From Maylandia zebra (taxonomy: Eukaryota; Chordata; Actinopteri; Cichliformes; Cichlidae), in NCBI RefSeq assembly GCF_041146795.1, contig NC_135187.1, positions 37,985,011 to 38,049,010 on the forward strand: DNA of 64,000 nucleotides. Reading direction: 5' to 3'. The position numbers and the translations under genes were made by a program. Numbering within the stretch: the first letter of the stretch is position 1; every line of letters starts with the position of its first letter. The notes below the pieces were generated by a model. That model did not search any database and was not told the origin of the DNA. It saw only the letters and a program-made list of their open reading frames with translations. This document shows positions 44,001 to 64,000 of this stretch, one piece after another.

Positions 44001-47000
44001 CCTCAGAGGTGAATGATCAGGAATGATGCTGTGGTCCCAGGCTGGTCTCAAAGCAGAGACCCTTGTTCCTCTACGACTCCCCCCATTAAAATCTGCTTTA
44101 GTTGTTTTGTGGGGGAAACTATTTACATAACAAGCATGTGATGTCTGAGGCAGCCCAGTTACTGATCTTTGTACATGGGATAGGGAAAGAGTTGGAGATT
44201 AAGGTGGAACTGGGACTGGAAGATCACGGACGCAGCTGCATGCTCCGATAGGTTGGGGCTGAAATGGGACAAAAAGGGAATGTTTATTCATTGATTAATT
44301 AAATTGTTGGTGTTTTTACTATTTTTAATTTTTATTTTCATTGTCTAACTGCAATATCTGCCAATAACACCAGAAGAGAGAGAATTATTATTGAACTATT
44401 AATGCTGAGTTTAACTTACTGGTGCAGCCCTCCACAACAGTTTGTTTTCCTCTCATGTAGCCCCTTGGGAAAATTCATTACCCAGTCCTCTAAATTAATA
44501 GTTGGTAATTAATAACAGCTAGTGTGTTTGATCCCTACCCTAGGTCAAGTCAAGTGGCTTTATTGTCCTTTCAACCATGTACAGTGGTACAGCACAGAGT
44601 GAGGCGAGACAGCGTTCCTCTAAGATGAAGGTGCTATATATAACAGACAATCAGCACAGGACTACAGAAAGTGCAAGTGTGCAAAAATTACAAAACCAGT
44701 GCAACACCAGACAGGACAGAACGATGCAGACACGCAACAGTCCAACAGGAAAGTGCAACAACCACAGTGGGTTGTGCAAAAAGACTGAGCATTGTGCAAA
44801 AGGTAACTGTGTGTGTGTGTGTGTCAGTCAGTCCAGTCACTGAGTGTTCGAGAGTCTGACGGCCTGGGGGAAGAAACTGTTCCACAGTTTGGCAGTGAGG
44901 GGCAGGATGCTCTGGTACCTCTTTCCAGAAGGCAGCAGGTGAAGAGTGTTTGTGAGGGGTGTGAGGGGTCCTCCACAATGCTGGTGGCTCTGCGGATGCA
45001 GTGGGTGTTATACGTGTCCATGATGGAGGGAAGAGAGGCTCCAGTGATCTTCTCGGCTGTTCTCACTATCACATTGTACGGTATTGCAATCTGATACGGT
45101 GCACTTACCATACCAGGCAGTGATGCAGCTGCTCAGGATGCTCTCGCTAGTCTCTCTGTAGAAGGTGGTGAGAATGGATGGAAGGAGATGGGCTTTTCAT
45201 GTTGAGGGACCAGGAGAGGTTCTCCGGCAGGTGGACACCAAGGAATTTGGTGCTCTTGACGACCTCCACAGAGGATCCAATGATGTTAAGTGGGCAGTGA
45301 TCTCTCCGTGCTCTCATGAAGTCAACAATCCTGTCTTTTGTTTTGTCCACATTCAGAGACAGATTGTTGACTCTACACCAGTCTGTTAGCTGTTGCACCT
45401 CCTCTCTGTATGCTGACTCGTCGTTCTTGCTTCAGTTTTCTAATTAGGTGCTGAGGAATGATTGTGCTGAATGCTGAACTGAAGTCTATGAAACGCATTT
45501 GTACATATGTGTCCTTAATGTCTCCATGGTGTGCATTATGCACATACCAACCCAACAGACAGGCACACCTCTACTGCATGAATATCACGAAAGTGACCAG
45601 TATAGGTAAGGTACATCATGCCAGGATCAAGTCTTCTGTCACGGAGCAATCAAACCTTTGATATTCGGCTGCAGGTAGCCTCGTTCTACTAAACACTAAT
45701 CAGAATGCTTCATCTTGAATAAACTGAACGCTCATCAGTTTAGGTTTTGTTTTTTTTGTTTTTTTTTTTTGTTTTTTGTAGAATTATTAAGGACCTCATG
45801 TAGGACATTCAAGCATGAGAAATTATGCAAGAATTACAATCAAAAAGTTCTAGGACTGCAACCATGAAAATCAACTGATTTAAGAAGTCACAGAAATCAG
45901 TCCTGAAGTGAACATCAAGATCTTCTCAGATGGCAAAGCAAAAAGTGAACGCTCGACTTCCGAAAAAACAATTAACATGGAGGAAGGGAAAATGTAAATG
46001 TCACATGTTGCATGCAAACTACAAACCAATAACAGCATTTGTAGGGTAACGCTGGGAATGAAAATGATGGGACTCAGCTCCCTGCTTCAGCTTTTGTCTG
46101 CTGTATTTGTTGGCTTGTTTATGCTACAGTACTTTCACAAATATGAATCTACAAAGCCAGAACATGCGCTGTCGTACACTAGAATACTCCTTTCAGGCCC
46201 GTTCGTTTTGTGGTGAGCAAACATTTAAATGGTTTCAGGTTGAACAGTAGTAGTTGTTGTTGGCTAACAGACTAGAAGAACAAAGGACATTTGGATTGGC
46301 ATCTTGTCTGTGACCATCAGAGAAGAACAGATAGTAAAACAATGTCTAATAAATAGGTAAATAATACCTGGATCGTTACACTTGAGGCAGTGATTATGTG
46401 TTTGAAGCAGCAGAATTACTCTTCATCTGTCTCCTCTCTTTCAGGTCGCACCTGACTTCTTCGAGTATTTCCGAGCCCTGTATCCAATCTTGCGTTCTGA
46501 CCCAACCCTGTGGTGCGTTTCTGCCTGGAACGATAATGGCAGAGACGCCTTGGTGGATTCGTCCAAAGCTGATCTCCTCTACAGGACAGACTTCTTCCCT
46601 GGTCTGGGCTGGATGCTGCTGAAAGAGATGTGGGATGAACTGGAGCCCAAATGGCCATCGGCCTTCTGGGACGACTGGATGCGTCAGCCGGAACAGCGCA
46701 ACGGCCGCTCCTGCATTCGGCCAGAAATCTCTCGGACTATCACCTTTGGCCGGAAAGGTGTGAGCTTAGGTCAATTCTTTGACCAGTACCTTCGTTATAT
46801 TAAGCTAAACACTGAATTTGTGCCTTTTACCAAACTGGATTTGTCTTATTTGCTAAAAGAGAAGTATGAGGAAAAGTTTAAAGAGGTTTATAGCGCCCCA
46901 CTGGTAAAGATTGAGGATCTGCAACAAGGGGGCAGTTTAAGAGGACCTGGGCCGTACAGGGTGCAGTACTCCACCAGGGACAGTTTTAAAGTCTTTGCTC

Positions 47001-47143
47001 GAAATCTGGGAGTAATGGATGACTTAAAATCAGGAGTTCCTCGTACAGGTTATAGAGGTGTGGTCAGCTTCCTGTACCGTGGTCGAAGGGTGTTCTTAGC
47101 TCCACCAGAGGGCTGGTCGCAGTATGACACCAGCTGGAGCTGA
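41018..47143 (+). CDS. mgat1: Alpha-1,3-mannosyl-glycoprotein 2-beta-N-acetylglucosaminyltransferase (GnT-I), complete
   Basis: Golgi enzyme that adds the first GlcNAc to Man5 N-glycans and so opens hybrid and complex glycan synthesis. Coding exons are 41018-41884 and 46445-47143 (1566 nt, 521 aa), joined GAG|GTGAGT...TTTCAG|GTC in phase 0. The start is in GGGCCATGG, and an acceptor-like TTTTCTAG ends at 41005. Type II topology: short basic tail (MVRKKSS), then one membrane span about residues 8-27 ([20 protein letters not shown]). The Gln/Glu-rich stem runs to about residue 178, so it is about 75 residues longer than in human (445 aa). Catalytic domain: [46 protein letters not shown], metal-binding VEDDLEV split by the intron, [39 protein letters not shown]. 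Possible uORF at 40669. Whether it is mgat1a or mgat1b cannot be told. Confidence 0.95.
41934..42735. mobile_element. Palindromic Penelope-like fragment in the mgat1 intron
   Basis: Sequence from 41934 (GTTTTGATGCATGCTCAGTC) matches the Penelope-like debris starting at 59406. 41970-42220 is repeated inverted at about 42235-42730 around a centre near 42225-42235, where AGACTGCAGAGTCCTGGC faces GCCAGGACTCTGCAGTCT. The right arm encodes, on the plus strand, the broken C-terminal GIY-YIG endonuclease region of Penelope-like elements ([12 protein letters not shown] and neighbours). Inverted 5' duplications are common in Penelope insertions. The left edge brings a CAG|GTAAGT site at 41957-41965, discussed in the findings. 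Confidence 0.75.
43170..43530 (+). mobile_element. Tc1-type terminal remnant, mgat1 intron
   Basis: GTGCCAACAAGGGATTCTCC, then GATCAAATGCTTATTTCACT and TTGGTTGATATTCTGCCTCT, are familiar from the 3' non-coding part of piscine Tc1-like elements. No transposase or intact terminus. The ORF at 43294-43527 is spurious. The stretch 42750-42860 (TAGTCCCTTTATTAGGGGTC) is another dispersed repeat. Confidence 0.5.
43531..44549 (+). other. mgat1 intron, no element recognised
   Basis: Nothing recognisable. No splice-bounded open frame fits an extra mgat1 exon, and the flanking exons join in frame without one. Confidence 0.5.
44550..45560 (-). mobile_element. L2/CR1-type LINE fragment, mgat1 intron
   Basis: Minus-strand translation from high to low coordinate: [55 protein letters not shown], then a C-terminal part with [12 protein letters not shown] and LPNCGTV. 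The 3' end lies near 44550, with TGGCTTTATTGTCCTTTCAA on the plus strand. Interrupted by frameshifts. A related RT piece is at 52.08 kb. Confidence 0.7.
45561..46444 (+). other. mgat1 intron, 3' part
   Basis: AT-rich, with a T-rich tract at 45743-45779. The acceptor TCTCCTCTCTTTCAG before 46445 has a good polypyrimidine tract. Nothing else recognised. Confidence 0.5.
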
Positions 47144-50076
47144 GAGACCCAGACGCGGTCCAAATGGTATTGAAGAGGGGACAGAGCCTTAATCAGAGGA
47201 ACACCCTCTCAGACCAAAGAATACGGTGGACGCAGGAGTTCAAAGTTAAACGTGGAGCTGGAAGGCCGAGCTTCTAAAACTGACGCTCATTGAGGATCGG
47301 CACGTGTGGGCCACACAGACTTCAGAGCGGTCCCACTTTGGCTGAAGCCATTCCATCCTTAAACTAAACGGCTGCTGTCGGCGTGCCTTGCTTTCTGGGC
47401 TCATTTTGTTTGGTGTATTCTCTCTTCTTGTGACAAACTGGCCAAATATAGACTTGACATCACTTTCAGATGTTTGCAGCAGCTACTGGTAATCATGTCA
47501 TTATCAACAGTGTGAGTGATGGTACACTGCAGTGGAGCCTGACAGGTATTGGATCAATGCAGTTTTGTTTTTTGGTGGGTCTTAGTTTTGGCTAGTCTGT
47601 GATGCAGAAAGAGTAAGCACTCTGCTAGATAAACTATGATAACACATTTGTAATGACTCCCCGAGCATTTTGCTATGAACATCATCAATTTGCACATACT
47701 AGACAAAAAGTAAGCAGATACTGTGAAATCCTAGAATCAGTCAGACTCTGCACTGAAAGCACACTAATCACCGTTCACACCTGGGAGAAAGAAGTGTCCT
47801 ATGTAACACCTTATCCACCTCTTGGCTTCTGTAACGCTTGTAGAAGGCATCACGCATTAGATTGTATATAAAAGATGGACACACTGAAGCCTCGAGCTGA
47901 CCATTTTAAACATCAGCTGAACAAAGTGAGGGGTCAATCTGACTGTGCAGTGTTTCCCTCCGCCTTCCTACAGCTCACAGATGTGACTACAGAGACAAAA
48001 GCAGGGAAAAATGATTTGTGACCATGAACCGATTGAAGTAAATAAACACAGCTTCAATTGTTTTTACTTCTTTCCCCTTGATTTCTGGGCTGGAGATCTT
48101 GCTGAGAAACTGAGGACCAATGCAGGCTCATGTGAAAATCAAACGGTAACCCAACAAGTAAAGCATGCTGTGATTTATCCTCCTCAGAATCATCAGGAAG
48201 GTTTTTACTGAGTCCTTAAATCAAGAAAGAGGTTTTTCAAGTTTTTGTGCAGCTGCCCCCTGCTGGCCTTTGGAAAGAATGCAGGCAACACGTGCATCTT
48301 TTATATACAGTGTGTGGTAGTAAACAGGCCATTTTCAAAGTTTAGGGAGATCAAAACGGTAGGTTGGATTGAGGACTAACTGACAACAGTGCAGTACTTG
48401 CTTTACTGTCTCTCAGTCACGAGGCACAACATTTTTTACTCATGAGTGCTACAAATACAGAGGTGTGGATGCCAAATAACCAGATGTAGTCTGAATAAGG
48501 TCTGACGTCTAATAACAGTAATAATAGGTTTCAGATATAAAACAAGAGTGTACACCTGAATCTACTAAATATTGTTTCCACAAAGAATGAAGCTCTGGTG
48601 AGAAACCGCTGTTTTAGTGAGGAGGTGACATTGTTAGAAGCATTTACACGGGACAAACAGCAGGTGCGTGAGTGCACGAAGTCTTCACTATCAAACCAAC
48701 ATAGGCAACGAGACTCCACAGAGCCCGTCATCCTGTCGAACTCTGATGAACTTGTATGAATAATGTTAAAGTGTAGTTTGAGAAGAAAGTGATACCTGCC
48801 CACAAACCATCACGTAGGTTAGTCTGTGGGGATGGTTAGTGGCTTTCCTGGTTCAGAAAGCTGCTTTAAAAATAGAGCTCTAGTCCTGCTCGAGCAGACG
48901 TCTAATCTTAAAAAGAAAAACTTTGAAAACCTGTCACTCCAGTGTGAATCACAGCCATGCTTTACTGAAAAACACTACATTTCAGAGGGTTACAGTATTT
49001 TTCCAACACGCTCCCTTCAGGTGTGTCAAGCTGTAGGTTTATGAAGGACGTAAAGCTGCAAATTAACTTCAAATTTCACTGACATCATGATCGCCCTCAT
49101 CATGAAACAGCAACCAGTGTTTGATAGTTTCTGCAACAGGAGGTCTGTGAGGTAGCTACAGATGATTATCACTGTACTGTAATTAGCTTTGGGAGATTAT
49201 CTACATGATTGACTGATACCCACTTCTGTATGGTGATGTGTAAAACCACTGCCTGATGTTTATAACTTTATTACATTACAAATAAAATCCACTATTTTGA
49301 TATTTGTCCATATATTGAAGGAAATTTTCAGTTCTCATATCCATGGGTGTCCACAGTGATCACTCCTTAGTTGGAGCGTAATAGCTGCACTGACTGAAGA
49401 TCACACTAAAAAGCACACAGGGCACTACACCCTATGTGACCAGACCACGTCTAAAGAATGAAAAAAATACAGACATTATTGTGTGTTGTGCCAAACGAGC
49501 TGTGATGAGACGTCTTCGTTCAGCTTCCTCAGTTATTCAGTTGATTCATGGAGTTAAGGTGGCCGACGCGCTGTGAAAAAACCTTTGCATGCAGGACTGT
49601 CAGATACTCAAATTTAAAAGGTGCTGTTCACAAGTATACATGGTCCAAGATGTTGTCTTCAACAAGGCTTGGATTTAAAAACAAATATACAACAGATCAT
49701 ACTAACATGTTGAAAGTAAAATCACAAAGACTCACGAATCTAATCTCATTTTAACTCCAAATGATATTAAACATAAGAGATTCCTTTTGGAAAGGATGGA
49801 TGGGTGTGTGCTCTAGAGAAGGAATCAAACTTCCTGTCAGCAGTTAAAAATCCCACATGCATGATATTATCAGGCTCCATTTACACCTATGCCGTGAATA
49901 TTGGTGAAAGCACCGTTAATGGTATGTAGAGGTTTTAAAGAAAACTGTGCTGCCATCCTGACAAGTCTGAGTGTCAGACGATAACAAACACATTGTGCAT
50001 GTATCCCAACAGCACGAGTGTGGATGTGGATTTAAAAAAGGAAAAGAAAGAATAAAGGAGACCTTACCAGGCAAAC
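47144..50076. other. mgat1 3' UTR and convergent interval with ddx39b
   Basis: No coding exon. mgat1 poly(A) candidates on the plus strand include AATAAA at 48041 and 49281; ddx39b on the other strand has AATAAA as the complement of 50077-50082. The genes therefore end tail to tail with a gap of 1 to 3 kb depending on the signals used. Confidence 0.5.
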
Positions 50077-50431
50077 TTTATTAATCCACAGCAGTAAACA
50101 GTGCCTTTCTACTGTCAGTACTAAACTACCTCTGGTACTTCCACTCACACCTAGAAAACCAGATAACTTGAATTATATATTAACAAATACCGACATTAGA
50201 AACTTAAATAATATCATACAAAGTCTATTCTGAATCATTCCTGCAGAGGGAGCTGTGCCCCTGCGTTCTTCCTTTCAATAAGCACAGGCTTGGGTAAATA
50301 TCTGCTGTTGGACATGCCAGGTTTCATACAAACACAGTCTGCATCTTCCATCAGAGTAAAACTGCAAAGTGAATCGAAGTCCAACTGGAGCGTCCGGCTC
50401 GTTTATCGTGCTGGTTCAACTGCAGGAGCGC

Positions 50432-50536
50432 ACACACACGCACACACACGCGCACACCCACACGCGCGCACCCACACACACGCACACACACGCACACACA
50501 CGCACGCACACGCACGCACACACACGCACACACAGT
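50432..50536. repeat. CA/CGCA microsatellite in the ddx39b 3' UTR
   Basis: About 105 bp of alternating CACACA and CGCACA units, starting 31 bp beyond the ddx39b stop codon on the minus strand. Transcribed as UG/UGCG repeats. ORFs reading through it (His/Thr-rich) are not genes. Confidence 0.85.
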
Positions 50537-50566
50537 GCTGTTAGTTTGGATGAACCTTACAATAAT

Positions 50567-63014
<12,448 letters not shown>

Positions 63015-63415
63015 AGGTTACAGTGGTTTGCGAAAGTATTGGGCCCCCTTGAACTTTCCCACATTTTGTCACATTACAGCCACGAACATGAATCAATGTT
63101 ATTGGACTTCCAGGTGAAAGACCAACACAAAGTGGTGCACACGTGAGAAGTGGAACGAAAGTCATACATGATTCCAAACATTTGTTACAAATAAATAACT
63201 GCAAAGTGGGGTGTGCGTAATTATTCAGCCCCTGAGTCGATACAATAAATAAATAAATACTAAATACTAAATACTTTGTAGAACCAGCTTTTGCTGCAGT
63301 TCCAGCTGCCAGTCTTTCAGGGTCTGTCTCTACCAGCTTTGCACATCTACAGACTGAAATCTTTGCTCATTCTTCTTTGAAACAGCTCCAGCTCAGTCAG
63401 ATTAGATGGGCAGCG

Positions 63416-63886
63416 TTAGTGAACAGCAGTTTTCAGATCTTGCCACAGATTCTGGATTGGATTTAGATCTGGACTTTGACTGGGCCAGTCTAACACATGG
63501 ATATGTTTTGTTTTAAACCATGGCATTGTTGCCCTGGCTTTATGTTCAGGGTCGTTGTCCTGCTGGAAGGTGAACCTCCGCCCCAGTCTCAAGTCTTTTG
63601 CAGACTCCAAGAGGTTTTCTTCTAAGACTGTCCTGTATTTGGCTCCATCCATCTTCCCACCAACTCTGACCAGCTTCCCTGTCCCTGCTGAAGAGAAGCA
63701 CCCCCCCCACCCCCCCCACCCCCCCCAGAGCATGATGCTGCCACCACCATATCTGACAGTGGGGATGGTGTGTTCAGAGTGATGTGCAGAGTTAGTTTTC
63801 ACACACAGCGTTTTGCATTTTGGTCTCATCTGAGCAGAGCAGCTTCTTCCACATGTTTGCTGTGTCCCCCACATGGCTTGTGGCAA
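63416..63886 (-). pseudogene. Tc1-type transposase, C-terminal part, inactive
   Basis: Minus-strand frame with GGGSIMLWG, a Gly/Trp-rich stretch expanded by the homopolymer tract, KMDGAKYRTVLEENLLESAK, TFQQDNDPEHKARATMPWF (second catalytic Asp) and WPSQSPDLNPIQNLWQDLK. The third catalytic residue, normally Glu in PIENLW, is Gln here, which should abolish catalysis. The first catalytic Asp and the DNA-binding domain are outside the frame or window. Confidence 0.85.
63700..63727. repeat. Poly-C tract in Tc1 transposase
   Basis: CACCCCCCCCACCCCCCCCA-like repeat of about 28 bp within the transposase. It is translated as a WGGWGGWGG expansion on the minus strand. Confidence 0.8.
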
Positions 63887-64000
63887 ACTGCAAACGGGAC
63901 TTCTTATGGTTTTCTGTTAACAATGGCTTTCTTCTTGCCACTCTTCCATGAAGGCCAACTTTGTGCAGTGCACCACTAATAGTTGACCTGTGGACAGATT

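Larger units (their letters stand above)
63021..64000 (-). mobile_element. Tc1-type transposon, cut by the window edge
   Basis: The terminal repeat starts CAGTGGTTTGCGAAAGTATT directly after a TA at 63019-63020, the Tc1 target. The non-coding end runs to about 63410 and is followed by the transposase 3' end (63416-63886). The other terminus is outside the window. A C-rich run at 63701-63726 interrupts the coding part. Confidence 0.85.

Overview
The window is nuclear DNA of a ray-finned fish, most probably a percomorph teleost with a cichlid-like repeat content. The genes are split by GT-AG introns. The repeats (L2-type and RTE/Rex3-type LINEs, Penelope-like, DIRS, hAT and Tc1 elements) are typical of teleosts. 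No operon, CRISPR array or prokaryotic signal is present. Four host genes were reconstructed exon by exon. They are ppp1r11 (minus strand, 3 coding exons, 123 aa), vars2 (plus strand, 29 coding exons, 1073 aa), mgat1 (plus strand, 2 coding exons, 521 aa) and ddx39b (minus strand, its last 8 coding exons; the 5' part lies beyond the right edge). In human, PPP1R11, VARS2 and DDX39B all lie in the MHC class I region, so the window is probably the MHC-I-linked region of this fish, with mgat1 as a fish-specific neighbour (the human gene is on another chromosome).

Layout: 1-1.6 kb is a long-inverted-repeat transposon split by an L2 LINE. 2.7-5.4 kb is ppp1r11, which shares a 683 bp head-to-head promoter interval with vars2. 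vars2 fills 6.1-31.0 kb, and its introns hold an L2 piece, hAT MITEs, a nearly complete 5.65 kb DIRS retrotransposon (12.0-17.7 kb), another L2, a Rex3-like LINE, Tc1/mariner remnants and a small LTR element. 31-33.6 kb is vars2 3' UTR and intergenic DNA. 33.6-34.9 kb looks like the mgat1 promoter region. 36.2-39.1 kb is LINE debris cut by a TIR element. mgat1 is at 41.0-47.1 kb; its single coding intron holds a palindromic Penelope-like fragment 50 bp from the splice donor. mgat1 and ddx39b converge tail to tail at 47.1-50.6 kb. ddx39b occupies 50.6-62.7 kb and carries nested L2/hAT and Penelope debris. A Tc1 transposon runs off the right edge.

The host genes do unrelated housekeeping jobs: PP1 inhibition, mitochondrial Val-tRNA charging, N-glycan branching in the Golgi, and mRNA splicing/export. 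I found no convincing novel multi-gene system. The most interesting points are the DIRS element with diagnostic inverted repeats and an internal complementary region, interrupted in coding capacity by one homopolymer frameshift; a Penelope-supplied consensus splice donor that could add 25 in-frame codons to mgat1 next to its metal-binding motif; a ddx39b C-terminus that departs from the otherwise conserved family ending; and a GC-AG intron in vars2.
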